64,000 nt of DNA, from NCBI GenBank assembly GCA_016169945.1, contig JADLSH010000331.1, positions 558,001-622,000 on the forward strand, given 5' to 3'. A program made the position numbers and the translations under genes. The notes beneath the pieces were generated by a model that was not told the origin of the DNA, did not search any database, and saw nothing but the letters and a program-made list of their open reading frames with translations. This document shows positions 1-11,700 of the stretch, piece by piece. Positions within the stretch are counted from its first letter, which is position 1; every line of letters starts with the position of its first letter. This DNA comes from Trachythela sp. YZ-2020. Its lineage: Eukaryota; Cnidaria; Anthozoa; Malacalcyonacea; Clavulariidae.

Positions 1-2
1 TT

Positions 3-299
3 GAAGTTAATATTATAGGTGATTTTAACTGTGATGTAAGTGCTTCTCTATATAGTACACATACAAAGCACTTCTTGGACCTTTGCAACTTATATCAGTA
101 ACATCAACTTATTAAAGTGTCTACTCGGATAACTGAACGCTCATCTACTACAATTGATCTATTTGTTACCAACAATCCAACAATGTTTGTAAAATCTGGT
201 GTTTGCCACATTGGCATTAGTGACCATTAACTTGTATATGTAATTCGTAAACTTAGTGTCCCTAAAAAGTTCCTAGATTAATTAATAGCAGACAATATA
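3..299 (+). pseudogene. LINE A: C-terminal remnant of the endonuclease domain
   Basis: Reading frame 3 encodes the end of an APE-type endonuclease of a non-LTR retrotransposon. Visible motifs are IIGDFNCDV (the GDFN metal and catalytic box), TIDLFVTNN, and ISDH (the SDH box with the catalytic histidine) near base 225. The frame is broken by TAA codons after the LYQ stretch, after SDH and again near base 280. The window begins inside the domain, so the true 5' end is not seen. The reverse transcriptase part follows at 478 in another frame. This is a dead copy. Confidence 0.8.
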
Positions 300-477
300 G
301 AGATTCTAACGCTAAGTTATTTAGAAATTATCTCAGTTTAGCCCCATGGTATATCATTGAGGAATATGAAAATGATCCAAGTCTTGCTTGGGATGCTTGG
401 AAAACTTTATTCCTAAAAATCTCTGATATTCATGCCCTTAAACGGAGTAGGGAAATTCGGAATAAGTACTCAAGAAA

Positions 478-1347
478 TTGATGTTTGAGAGGAACAGGTT
501 GAAAAGAAATGCAAGTAGGCATAAAACCGAAGATAACTGGTCCAAGTATAGAAGTGTACGTAACAAGGTTAATAGATGTATACAAGACGCCAAAATTTCA
601 TATTATCACAACTACTTTAAAGACCATTTTGGTGACATTAAAAACACTTTGAAGGGTGTGAATGAAATCATGGGTGAAAATTCTAACACCAATGTAATGA
701 GTAGCATTAAAGTTGGTGACTGCAATTACACTTCTCCAAGTGAGATTAGCAATGCCCTTAATAAAAATTTTACTCAAATTTTACACAAATTGGTTAACGA
801 TGTTCCCGCCTCTAGCTCTCATTTTGAGGAATTCATTACACCTACCGATAATCATTTCTCTATTACAGAGACTAATAATACAATTGCATATAACTGGATT
901 CAATCGATTCCTGTCAATAAATATACGGGTTTGGATGGGATATCTTGTAGGCTATTAAAGGAAGCTTCGCCAATTGTTTCTTCTCCCATAACTCATATTA
1001 TTAATTTATCCATTAGAAGTGGGATGTTTCCCATTGATTGGAAAGAAGCTAGGGTAATGGCAATTTATAAAGAAGATACCAAATCTAATCCCGATAATCA
1101 TAGGCCAATATCTGTTTTACCGATTGTCAGTAAAATAATTGAAAAGATCGTCTTCTCCCAGTTTTACGGATACCTAATTGATAATAATCTACTAGCTAAC
1201 TCCCAACATGGATTTAGACCTGTGGCACTCTATCAAGCATGTTACCTGTTACCTGTTACATGTGGGGTACCTCAAGGGTCAGTGCTTGGGCCATTACTGT
1301 TTCTAATTTATATTCAAGCCTGCCTATCTTCACTTGTCTTCCTGTAA
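478..1347 (+). pseudogene. LINE A: N-terminal part of the reverse transcriptase
   Basis: The encoded stretch follows the normal order of a CR1/Jockey-group LINE: a basic linker, then YTGLDGIS, a stretch with the ...WKEARVMAIYK motif, DNHRPISVLP, and NSQHGFRP, the fingers and early palm of the reverse transcriptase. It then jumps directly to GVPQGSVLGPLLFLIYI. The roughly 100 or more residues that should lie between (motif A with the first catalytic aspartate) are missing. A short duplicated segment takes their place. The YADD box that should follow GVPQGS is also absent, so this copy cannot have polymerase activity. The first codon used here is arbitrary (TTG); it is an internal part of a once longer protein. 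Confidence 0.85.
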
Positions 1348-1456
1348 GCGATGGCACTCTATCAAGCATGTTACCTGTTACCTGTTACATGTGGGGTACC
1401 TCAAGGGTCAGTGCTTGGGCCATTACTGTTTCTAATTTATATTCAAGCCTGCCTAT
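1223..1456 (+). repeat. 129-bp tandem duplication inside LINE A
   Basis: A segment beginning TGGCACTCTATCAAGCATG at 1223 recurs almost exactly at 1352. Both copies carry the GVPQGSVLGP coding motif and run to GCCTGCCTAT (about 1326 and 1456). Each copy also has an internal doubled TTACCTG. The duplication lies exactly where the catalytic core was lost. Confidence 0.9.
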
Positions 1457-1559
1457 TCTCGTCCCTTAGATGTAGATGTATGATGATGATCATAACGGTC
1501 AGTTCTAAAGATCATCCAATTGAATTAGAGCTTAAAATATCGAACTTAGTAGTGCAAAC

Positions 1560-2342
1560 GTGCAAAACGTGGCTGCAAATAAACTTACTTTGAATGTAAA
1601 AAAGACAAAATTCTTAGTCCTGGGAAGCCAAGTGAGATTAAATAACCTGAATAATCACTTTAGCATTCAAATTGATGGTGAATCTATTGATAGAATGCAT
1701 TCTTATAGATATTTGGGACTCGAAATTGACGAATATTTAAATTGACAGGTACATGTTGAAAACATTTGTAAAAAAATAAGATCAAGTCTTGGGGCCTTAA
1801 AGCGGATTCGCAACTTTGTGCCCCAAGGCATATTGATCCTGATGTATAAGGCCTTAATGCTGCCTTGCCTAGACTATTGTAGTGAGGTTTGGGGCTGCCT
1901 ACGTAAAACTCTTTCTGACAAACTCCAAAAACATCAAAACAGAGCGAGTAGGATAATAACCTTTTCCGATTATGACGTAAGGTCTGCTGATATCCTACGT
2001 GTCCTTGGTTGGGATACTCTTGACCAACGCCGTGCCAAACAGCTCGCAACTAGTGTTTATAATGCAGTGAATAACTTATATCCCAGTGAACTCAATACTA
2101 TTTTTGAACCTACCTCACAATTTCACTCTCATAATTTTGGAAGTAGTACACATAATATTTTCACTCCCAGATCCAGTGCGGAGGCCGGTAAAAGAAGCTT
2201 AAGCTACCGTGGAGCAACATGTGGGCATTTTGCCTGCATGAGCATGCGCAAGCATGCGCTTGTTTATGAGCGAAACTTAGTGCAATCCCTGGGCGAGGTA
2301 AATAAATTAAATATGGCGACGCATGGAAGGAGTGTTTCGTAG
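1560..2342 (+). pseudogene. LINE A: C-terminal part of the reverse transcriptase
   Basis: Two frames (1560-1745 and 1818-2342) carry the thumb and connection of the same LINE: TLNVKKTKFLVLGS, YRYLGLEID, then YKALMLPCLDYCSEVWG, KLQKHQNRASRIIT and a tail that begins like the usual RGA..W motif (SYRGATCGHF, probably shifted). The LDYCSEVWG and QNRASRIIT strings are typical of the CR1/L2/Jockey group. A stop and a frame change separate the halves. No poly(A) or microsatellite tail was identified after 2342. Confidence 0.8.
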
Positions 2343-4579
2343 ATTTATCCGCGTTTCAAGTTGAAAAAACAGCATTGCAATCAAATAAAACTTTGAAAAA
2401 ATTAATGGAAAACATTTAGCAACGCGTCCCAAAGGTTTTAAAATGTTAAAGAAGTCATTTTTCTCCTTTTTTCTCTTTTTATGCTTTGAAAACAGGCAAG
2501 TTCACTCTTTTTGAGAAACCATCAATATACCCCAAGTTACTTCCCCATCATTTGTTTAAATTAAACAGAAACAGATTAAATACTTAGCTATATAACAAAT
2601 AATAATATTTGTCACTGATCTGAAAGATTCCAGTATTTTAGTACTCATTTGAGCAAATGAATTAGATGTAATTTAATTCAATCTAAATATGCATATCAAT
2701 AACAAAAATGATACAACATGTTTGTCGACTTTCAATCATTTTATAAGGCTGATATATAAATACAGGATTACTTGTGTTAAACACATGGTATAAATACAAT
2801 AAGAGTCAAATTTACTTAAATTATTATTCTAAAGTTTGTAAACACACCAAGTCTAATTCACACTATGAATTTTAACTTATCCCAGGCAAGTGTTAAGTTA
2901 CACCACTGTAATTCCAAAATTTTAAAATAATTACTAAATTATATTACAATGACAATTTTTAAATTAAAATTAATATCAAATGTTACAAAATTTAAACATT
3001 TCATAATTCAGAAATTTACTTATTTGAAGGTAAGAAGCTAACTGGAATAACCATTAAGGGCTAATCTAGTCAGTTAGCTTGCTATATGATATTGCATAGC
3101 TAACATCCTATCTTCTGCTGGCAGCAGCAAATAATGATATGTACAGTACAGTATTTTGCAAGAGATTCTTAATGAAATAAATTATATATTTGTACTTCAG
3201 ATCCTGTAATTAGTAAATACCTTGCTTCTTACAGTAATTGTCAAGAACATAATCTTTATAGAAATTGCATTGATTAGTTTGATCAATGTTGACATGTTCC
3301 ATCATAAGAATATTCAGACAGAGTTCAGCACTAAACATCAAGTGCGATGTTAATCTCACGACTTCAGTTCTTATTCCTTTCCGCCCAAAAACATACTAAA
3401 GAGAAAAGTATACCCTAACTTATATGTCAAAATTTGCTGTGCAGTACAAGTAGATTATTTTTATTTTTTGCTGATAGGTTTGCCAATTGTCTGCCAAGTT
3501 CTTACTATTGCTAATTTGCCATAGCAACAACCACATTGCCATAGCAACAAAAACTACACCATCAAGTTATATCAACCATGTGTTAGTTAACATTTTGATG
3601 TCATACTATTAGTTATACATAGACTTTCCAAGCTGAAACAAACATTTTTCTTGCAGTTTCTAAAACTGCATGGAGTCACCTTAATTAAATAGCAGGTAAT
3701 AAAAATTGACAAACCTTACAAAATGGCTAAATTCTGCGACAACCTTCGGCTTTGATTTTTTTTAAACACAATAATTTTGAAGCTTTGTGTTTAAACTTAG
3801 AGTACACCATGAAATTTGGCTGCGCACGCTTAATATAAGGGATATTTTTCAAATTTAAGCAATGAAGCCCCAAATGCTTGGGTCTATTTTACAACTTTCA
3901 ACGAAGTCGTTATGATGAAAGTCCAACCATTTCTTTTCATATTTGTTTGTAGTTGTTTACTTATCTTGTTATGACTACTAGAATATTGCGATGGTAATTT
4001 TAATGAATTTTAAAAACAGACAATGAATTTAGAAGGTTTTTTTGACAAAATATAAAGGTATATCATTTTTGTTAAAATTCCAACAAAATGGCAAGGTTGG
4101 AGTTAAAACATAAAAATGTTGCAACGACCTTCACTTTCGAGTTCCTTTAAAAACAGTTATTTTACCCTTCAGTAAGTTAGGTAAAGGGATATTAGCGCCT
4201 TTTGCTGCGCAGAAATATGGACTAGTAGAAAATCAGATTTTTACACAATTTTTATGCTTTAGAAATTTTTGTAAGAATGGAGAAAATGCATCAATCAAAA
4301 GTGACAATAATTAATTTAATAATACTTTGCAAACGCATCAAATTAGGTAATTAAAAATGCAATTTCCTAGCTATGTAGTTATATAAATATCCTTGAGATT
4401 AAAGCACGTTTGAATCAGTAACAGGATAAAATACAGAAAGGAAAGTAAAAGTCCATGGCAAGAAGCAAAACAAATTATATTCAGAAAATAAATGACCAAT
4501 TATAAAAGATCTAGTAGCAAAGGTCAAACCAGTTTAGCGTAGCTTCAAAGTGTGGCTAACCAAATCCTTTTTTTTTAAT
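2343..4579. other. AT-rich stretch without recognisable gene
   Basis: No convincing reading frame or element is visible. A doubled GCCATAGCAACA (3518-3549) and loosely similar segments around 3715-3850 and 4080-4230 (both with AAAATGGC and a CGAC(A)ACCTTC string) hint at old repeats. Confidence 0.5.
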
Positions 4580-5240
4580 GTATGTCAGGGGAAAGCCCTG
4601 TTCCCCCAGCCATGTTCGCCCCCAGTTTGCCTGCTTCCCCCAATGAGAGATCAAAGTATAGTAGTATAAGCCAATAATTATTGTATTCCATTATTCCATT
4701 AGTAAATGAGTTTAGAGAAATTATTGTATTCTCAAAACTTGTCTCCGTTTAGATGTGGATATATCAATATATCAAAAATTGTCTCAAAGCTGAAATTAAG
4801 CGACAGAGACTCAAGAATACAATAATAATAAATACACCACCTACTTATTTGTCCCGCACCGATGATGCCTCCTGGTGAAAAGGCCCTGGTCAAATCAGGG
4901 CCTTTTACCTAATGTACTGAGGGGAAAAGCCCCAGCCCCCATGTTCGCCTCCCAGTAAGCTATTTTGGCCCCCAGTGACAGTGTCCAAAAAGAAGTATTC
5001 AAAAAAAATGGAATATTTATTGTATTCCATTAAAAAATGAGTTTAGAGGAAAGTTATTGTATTCTCACAACAAAACCTGGCTCCGTTTAGATGGGATATA
5101 TCAAAAATTGTCTCTGAAAACACAGGAAATTAAGCGACAGAGACTCAAGAATACAAAAATAATAATACACCACCTACTTGTTACGTCCCCTTTCGATGAT
5201 GCCTCCCCACTGGTGATTTCTTAAAAAAGGCCCTGGGTCA
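4580..5240. repeat. Two diverged tandem copies of a ~335-bp unit
   Basis: Copy one (about 4580-4911) and copy two (about 4912-5240) share landmarks in the same order: AGGGGAAAAGCCC, CCATGTTCGCC, TTATTGTATTCCATTA, GAGTTTAGAG, CTCCGTTTAGATG, TTAAGCGACAGAGACTCAAG, ACACCACCTACTT, GATGATGCCTCC and AAGGCCCTGG. Small insertions and substitutions separate them. No protein is encoded. Confidence 0.8.
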
Positions 5241-6214
5241 AATACCGTTCTTAATAAATATATTTCTGCCCATAGTAACACTATCCAACGTGAAAAAAAG
5301 AACGTAAAGTTGTCATACCTTGGTAACTTCTGTCGCGAAACATCACCCTTGCTTGGTCCTTCCACAAATTGAAAATAGCCGTTTCATTCAAAACTTGCCT
5401 TATAAAGGTTGTTGTAGCCTTTAGCTAACTAAAATTGTTATGGCGAATCCTTTTCTAGTATTTATCTTGAAATCCAGCAACGTCCCACTCGAATATTAAG
5501 CCAGTAAGTCATCGAACTGAATACTCACTCTGCCATTTTCGCAAAAACAACAAGTTGCTCGAGTTCTTTTAAAAGCAATTTGAGAGCCTTTTTGAGCGCC
5601 AATTGCTCGATTTCTTTAATAAGAGCCTTTTACAAGACTTGACAGTGTTATATCAACAACATGGAATAATTGATCTGCAAGAAATGGCCAAAAACAGGGG
5701 AATTGTAAGGCAAATGTGGGCCAATAATGCCAAAAGTGTATTTAAAATCTAAGCCAAAATAGAAAATGATATGCCAGTTACTCTACCAATAATTTTGTAA
5801 GGACAAAACTTTAAGATATGAATAAATACCAAATTGCTATTACATTTTATTTATTAAGGGGGCTGCAGTTGGTGATGGCTGACACACCCATATTCCGAGC
5901 TAAAAATTTATATCGCGCGCATTTTTCATAGTCACATAACTGGCTTTGCTAGAAAACCAAAAAAAATATGTGGTTTAGTAAAATTTTATGAGTCAAATTC
6001 TTGATTTATTAAATTTTCTAAAGTATTTCCAGATAAACAGATTCAACATTGAAATAAGCTCTATTCGGACCTCGTACACAATCCAAAATATTGTTGATGG
6101 ACCAGTACATTTCAACCCTTTTAAATTTTTCATTTTCCACATGAATAATTTTAATTATAATAAAAATACTATAGATAAAACTTTGATTTAAACCTATATC
6201 TTTGATAGAAACCG
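5241..6214. other. Non-coding stretch, nothing recognised
   Basis: AT-rich sequence with only short uninformative frames. The two near-copies of TTGCTCGA(G/T)TTCTTT around 5552-5615 are a minor local repeat. Confidence 0.5.
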
Positions 6215-6651
6215 TTGATCTTCCTCAGTAAGATTAACAACTGTTTGATAACCATATTTGATAGTAAACAGCTAAAATATTATCCGAAAGTGTATACTTT
6301 TGCTCTTCGGCGCGAAAATGGAAGCTCAAGAAGAAACGAGCCCGTTATTTTTAGTCAGCGTCGACAAATTGCCCACCTGTTCCGTGGAGCTATTATATGG
6401 AACGATCTTTCAGATGAAATGCGAAGTCTGCCTCCATTTAGTCCTTTAAAAATTCACTTTTTAACTTTCAAATTTATTACTAAGACTGAAAAATAGTTGT
6501 ACATCTTATAGGTTTATATTTATATATATGTTAAGTTATTGTTTCATTCTTTTTTTAACATGGCTCATTGGAAAAGCACTCGTGTGAAAGGATACCATGT
6601 CAGTTATGTATTTTAATTTTAATAAAGCTTCTGATTGATTGATTGATTCTT
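6215..6651 (+). pseudogene. LINE B: 5'-truncated 3' end with tail
   Basis: A 93-codon frame ends with QIAHLFRGAIIWNDLSDEMR and a short K-rich tail, the usual C-terminus of CR1/L2-like LINE polyproteins (RGA..WN.L...+R). After the stop come about 130 bases of untranslated sequence and AATAAAGC, then a GATT microsatellite at about 6632-6650. This is the structure expected of a 5'-truncated insertion ending in a simple-repeat tail. Everything upstream of the last ~90 residues is absent. Confidence 0.75.
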
Positions 6652-6704
6652 GAATGGATGTTCCAATTCCAGTGAAAAATTTGCAAAAAGTATTAGCGAA
6701 AATA

Positions 6705-6902
6705 CCCCCCGGAAAATTTTTGAAATTTGGAGCACGCAAATGGCATTTCCTGCATTCTGAGCGTCTAATGTATTTCTAAAGTTCCTTCTCAACGAACCCG
6801 AATTTCAGACAAAAATTAACGAAATGGGGTCCGGGGGCATGCTCCCCTGGGAAAATTTTGAAATTTCATGCCCGGAAATGCCATTTCCTGCATTCTGAGC
6901 TG
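6705..6902. repeat. Direct repeat of a ~53-bp segment
   Basis: GGAAAATTTTTGAAATTT followed by AAATGGCATTTCCTGCATTC (6710-6762) recurs at 6849-6902 as GGAAAATTTTGAAATTTC and AAATGCCATTTCCTGCATTC. Both copies are preceded by a C/G-rich run (CCCCCCGG, CTCCCCTGG). Confidence 0.7.
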
Positions 6903-7878
6903 GGCATTTACTCGAAAATTGAAAATGACGCAAAAAATCGAAATATCTTAGTCAATACTTAAAATATCAAGCTCTATTATTATCTTAAAACACAAAAATA
7001 GTTAGGAAAATTCATTTTGGTCCATGTTGTAACAGTAGCAGAATAGCAGTTGGCTTTAATGGGAATGTTGAGTTGTCTTAACAACAGTAGTTAGGTGTTC
7101 AGAACTTTGAAGTCAAACCGAAATAATACTTGGAATTTAGACCAGTTTCCACCAAGAAAGATCCCTTGCATTTGAACCATAGAAATAAAAAATATCTATT
7201 GTTTTTATGATTTGAACAGTAGAACCTTATACATAGAAATCTATTTTGCCGTTACATCATTTTTGTAACTAAATTCAAAACTTTATTACCTTGACTCCTT
7301 GATAAGATAAGATAAATTGATAGGGATAAGAGAAACATAATTTGAATCAGAGTGAAACACATTGTATTCTATTCTGCCTATCACCAGAGTGACCAGACGA
7401 TATTATTCACTTGATATACCATTGCAATAATATGAAAGGTGCAGTCTGATGATATATAGCAGACATGGGATTTTCACAGAATTTGGATCATTATAGATGT
7501 GGCTTTTCAACTATTATATTTAGTTGCTGTACTTATTAACCGCAGGGTCACAGAGCCGGACTAAAATAAAATTTAGCTATTAATAGATAATTTGCTATGT
7601 TAACATAAATTGATATTGTGTTATGTTTGTCAAAGTGCCAAATGCATGATTTCTCTAGCAATAACATGAATACATTGAAACATACTACTGTTCACATATG
7701 ACGTTTTTCCTAGGCCACAGAAAATGTCAACCTACCTTGGTAGGACCAGTTCTTATTTATAAATGACTTATCATTATCTAACAGCTGCATGGCTTGTGGG
7801 GGAAAGCAGTTTTATAGGAATGGGATTCTTCAGGATAAGGTATATCCTTTGAGTTGTAAGGAGATTTTAGGGTCGTCC
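6903..7878. other. Non-coding stretch, nothing recognised
   Basis: No coding frame or clear element is visible. Confidence 0.5.
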
Positions 7879-8521
7879 ATATACAGCTATTTCAATTAAG
7901 GTTGTCCCCGAGCAAAGCGGAAAAGTCGAATACGAGCGCGAAAGGCTTGCTGGGAATCGCCAAAAAATTAATGGACCAAGAATTTGACAACCTCAGTGGA
8001 TTCCTAAGAAATTAACATATTGTTCTTAAGTACAAGACTTTATGCTACTCATACGATTAGAAGGCATTTTAAATTCCCAAGGGTATAAAATCTTATGGTT
8101 AAGAAGAATATGTTAATTTCGAAAGGTTTGTTTTTTATACACCCTGTATACCAATTTGCAATTAAACGTGCTGCAAAACTTATGATTATTCGTGACTCCT
8201 GTCGTTATAACGTAGTGGAAAATGCCTCGAACTTGTTCCATCACAAAATTGTATGTCAGCCATAAATGCCACCTTGATTCATTCACAGCTCTGAGCCACT
8301 GATGCATAAAAACGTCTCAAAGGAATTACCCACAAAGAACAGCCCACAAAATATTTAATACGTTTCTACTTTGAAATATTATTGCTAATCTCTTAGGAAA
8401 CCACTGAGGTTTGTCAAATTCTTGGCCATTAATATTTTAGCGATTCCCAGCAAGCCTTTCGCCCTCGTATTCGACTTTTCCGCTTTGCTCGGGGACAACC
8501 TTAATTGAAATAGCTGTATAT
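7879..8521. mobile_element. MITE-like element with ~135-bp terminal inverted repeats
   Basis: The left arm (7879-about 8013, ATATACAGCTATTTCAATTA...) is repeated in inverse at 8388-8521, with small differences such as GAGCGCGAAAGG versus GAGGGCGAAAGG. The arms enclose about 370 bases without a credible protein. Both ends carry TATA next to CAGCTATTTC, so a TA target duplication as made by Tc1/mariner-type transposases is possible, but superfamily assignment is inference. The internal motif ATACACCCTGTATAC recurs at 49389. Confidence 0.8.
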
Positions 8522-9573
8522 AGTATTAAAATATTCTACAACAAAAGATTTATAAACAAACACATGTCAAGCACTGCTAGGATTTTGTTCTGAAAATCTC
8601 TAATCCTACAGTAGTAAGTTGCTTTACCTTCAGCATGCACAACAGTGACAGGGTAAAAAACAATACAGGGCTGCCTAAGTACTGAATGAACAGATAGGGA
8701 GAAACAGACCAGGAAGGATATATGGACAAAAGGATGAGAAAATTCTCTTCATCTGGAATTTTTATAATTGAATAAGTGATATGTATTTGTAGACCATATA
8801 GTACGTCAGGTAAGTAAGCTTAGGCAACTAAACGGTTTTACTTAGCAACAATTTTCCTGAAATAGATGAAGTCGGCCATGGACCCATATCCAATACCGTA
8901 CAAGAAAACCTGCAAATTATGCATTTATAACATCAAAAACGTGTACAGTATGCACTATCCTAATAAATTGTGGAAATAATGATAAACAATTCTCCAAAAT
9001 ACGTTCTAAAGGGCAATGTACAGTCACATGCTCTGCCCCCTCCTCTGCCCCCCCCCCTCAACCAACAACCCCCTACCCGAACAACAACCCCCCAAAACAA
9101 CAACTGATCAAATATCTTATATATATTTACAGTAACACAGCAAAATTGTATCAATTTGTAGGCAACCACATCATATAAATCGTATCATGTTTTCATTGAA
9201 TTTAAATAAAACTAAATAGGATTATAGGGACTTACAATAACCGTCCAGGCAGTGATACACTGATACTGTCACTGAATCACTATATAGACTATATAATTCA
9301 GCAATTTGAGGGATTAGAAAGGTCACATTGGACATAAACACACACGAGATTTATACAACGACGCGAAATTGCGCCTCATTTAGGTGTTGACTTAATTTAC
9401 ATAATGCACGTATTGGTTTGTATATTCGTCTAGTAGAAGTATATTCCAAGAACAAAACGAGGAAGCCTTACCTTATAAATTTGTAAACATTGCTTCATTG
9501 ATGATGAGAAATCTCACAAATTCGCAGGCCACGGACACTAGATATAAACATAGTTGCCTAAATTTGTACGAGG
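8522..9573. other. Non-coding stretch with a C-rich tract
   Basis: The only notable feature is a pyrimidine/C-rich tract around 9035-9090 (runs of C up to 12). No gene recognised. Confidence 0.5.
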
Positions 9574-9918
9574 TTGTGTAGCTGCATCTTTAATACAACA
9601 AAACCACCATCTTTAGTTTCTTCGATTTGCAATGCAAATGCGAAGTGGAAGTTAGCCGCCGAGATTCTACTGAGAATTTACCGAATACAACTCCTTGGGC
9701 ACTATTGCGCAACGAAAACATGGCTACCGTGTCTCACCGTGTCTCACGTCACAAAATCTTGCGCTGTGATTGGCTTGATACCCTCCACCGTGTCTCAATG
9801 TGGCAAGAAGTTACCATATTTAGTAACAGTAGAACCGCGGACAGTGTCTCAAAATCGCAGTCGCATTTTACGAGTTCTTTCCGAACGTGAAGAGCCTAGT
9901 TCGTGCAGTTATCGGTGA
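9574..9918 (+). other. Unrecognised region with repeated GTGTCTCA motifs
   Basis: GTGTCTCA occurs four times (about 9728, 9739, 9791, 9844), together with a GTGATTGGCT element (inverted CCAAT box) near 9766. The region is more GC-rich than its surroundings. The 114-codon frame here resembles no family I know. It could be a small promoter-like or repeat-derived segment; I do not assign a function. Confidence 0.3.
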
Positions 9919-10160
9919 ATTGTCGTAGAAAACTATTTGATATGCAAAATATTCAATCTTCGCGGGGTTTTCCCCGCTTTCATAATAAAACACGCAGCTA
10001 TTTCGTGGTTATTTGCTAATATTTCGAGATTTTGACGCAAGGTAAAGGTTTTTAGTTTATAACTATAAAATATGTAAAAAGTATTTGAATTGAATATGAA
10101 TGAGACAAATTCGTTTATTAATCAATAATCATTTCGTCCTTATGAACGAAGTCTCGCAAA

Positions 10161-10433
10161 TCAGGATCGCAAAAATCTGACCGTGTCTTGAGCCACGTTT
10201 GACAATCCTTGAATCCGCCCCTGCTTTCTTACTGTTTCTAGCTTTTTTTTCAGTAAATGATCTCTCTCATTAATTTTCTCTTTTCTTTTATGCGTTAACA
10301 AGGGGCAATCACGGCCTCTTACTTTCTTCTCTATCAAAGGAGCATGGCGATTTATAATGGTCGTCAAGGTTTGTTTGAATGAGTACCAGCTAGACTGGAC
10401 ATAATTCATTTTAGCCCGCAAAATACGCCGCAA
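10161..10433 (-). pseudogene. LINE C: fragment of the linker between endonuclease and RT
   Basis: The minus-strand frame contains FKQTLTTIINRHAPLIEKKV followed by RGRDCPLLTHKRKEKINERD, matching the usual non-LTR linker (F...L..I...HAP...K+V+G...PW.T...K..I.+RD). Neither endonuclease nor polymerase motifs flank it, so only this ~60-residue part is preserved. It is unrelated in position to LINE A and B. Confidence 0.65.
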
Positions 10434-10659
10434 TGCCCGCTAAAATTATAATAATATGCAAGAAATTCGTTTCGAAAAAGACAAACATGATGCACAAGAA
10501 ACAAACCAGAAGTAAATGCGAGTTGTATTACGTTTTTTTACGTCGTGTTGACGTCGCGTTGTGTTTGTTAAAGCCGTGTATTTACCCCCCTGGACGTACA
10601 ATAATTAATACTTAAGATGTCTTCAAAATGTCAAGAAGGAGTTTCTAGACAATGTTTAA

Positions 10660-10800
10660 AATGATTACTTGAACGCGTGGTGCCAGTGTATGTAGCGTCT
10701 ATGCATAAGCTATGTGTCCTTAGGTTCAAAGATTGTTTAATGAAGGGTCTTCGCTCGAAACGTCGAAGTTCTTGTTGAATTTTGAAAGTAGTTTTATCCT
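10660..10800 (+). repeat. Dispersed repeat with CGCTCGAAACGTCGAAG core
   Basis: GAAGGGTCTTCGCTCGAAAC plus GTCGAAGT at 10743-10772 matches, in inverse, the segment at about 52595-52625. The flanking GTGGTGCCAGTGT (10678) also matches CGGTGCCAGTGTG near 52515. The GAAAC core after a small GAAGG/CTTC hairpin resembles a degraded hammerhead-type end of Penelope-like elements. Confidence 0.5.
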
Positions 10801-11012
10801 AAAGACCCAAAGATAAAATTTAAAATATCTTGAGTGTCATTTTGAGATAGAACCTATATTGTTAATTCTATTTGAGGTATTCCTTCTGAGCTTTCAAATG
10901 CCATCTTGTACATTCAAAACCACAATTAGACCACTTTGATTTTAAAACTCGTATTATCCTGTATTTTCAGACGTCATATGTCATACAACTAGAAGTTACT
11001 ATCGCAAGGAAA

Positions 11013-11700
11013 GTGCTGCCGAATCCTGGCATCAACAACATGCCACATTGCCACATTTCAAACAAGCTGCTGGGCGTCACCGCATCTTGGCAAACCAACA
11101 GATATAAATCAGTTCAGAAACAATTTGCGCAAAACCAGCCATACGATTGGTTACAACTTCGACTACGACTATCTTGTAAGTACAGACTTTTACGCTCTTT
11201 TAGCGGTATAAAGCTTTATAGTAGCAAAAGCATGGAAAACCAACAATTTAAAGACAAAGGAGAAATATTATATTCAAGATACTGTACCACGCAAGATACG
11301 ATTTTTCGTGTTTACAATATGCCAAACTATATAATTACATTTGCCGTTTTAGAATTGCTTGGATTGTTTAGAAACTCGATCGACTACACATGCGCAGTAC
11401 AGATATTTATGCTCGTATTAGCGATATATAGCATAAATAATAGGTTGCAGCACAAGCCCAGAAAACGCGATATTTTGTAATCTATCCAAATTCAATTTTC
11501 CGTCTGTTCAACATCTTCATCCTGTAAGACTATACTGCCGAATAACACTGCCGCTTTAGAGTTTTTTATTCATTAAACAATTCGCGCAAAACCTAGCTAT
11601 ACGATTGCTAAGCTATAAATTAGACTACTTTGTACAGATTTTGCCCTCTTTTAGCTTTATAAAAAGGTTTTAGCTAAAATGCGCGTCTTGTAAACTAATA
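11013..11700. repeat. Two diverged copies of a short segment; open frame of unknown meaning
   Basis: AATTTGCGCAAAACCAGCCA with ATACGATTGG and CTCTTTTAGC...TATAAA (11120-11215) recurs at about 11577-11690 as AATTCGCGCAAAACCTAGCT, ATACGATTGC and CTCTTTTAGC...TATAAA. A 155-codon plus-strand frame (11013-11480) covers the first copy but matches no known family and is likely fortuitous. Confidence 0.45.

Noticed and set aside
1684..2049. 121-codon minus-strand frame over LINE A
   Set aside because: Antisense to clear RT sequence on the plus strand.
8113..8307. 64-codon minus-strand frame inside the 7.9-8.5 kb MITE
   Set aside because: Short, without recognisable domain, and contained in a non-coding TIR element.
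11013..11480. 155-codon plus-strand gene
   Set aside because: No similarity to known proteins and the start overlaps a repeat that recurs without the frame 450 bases later.
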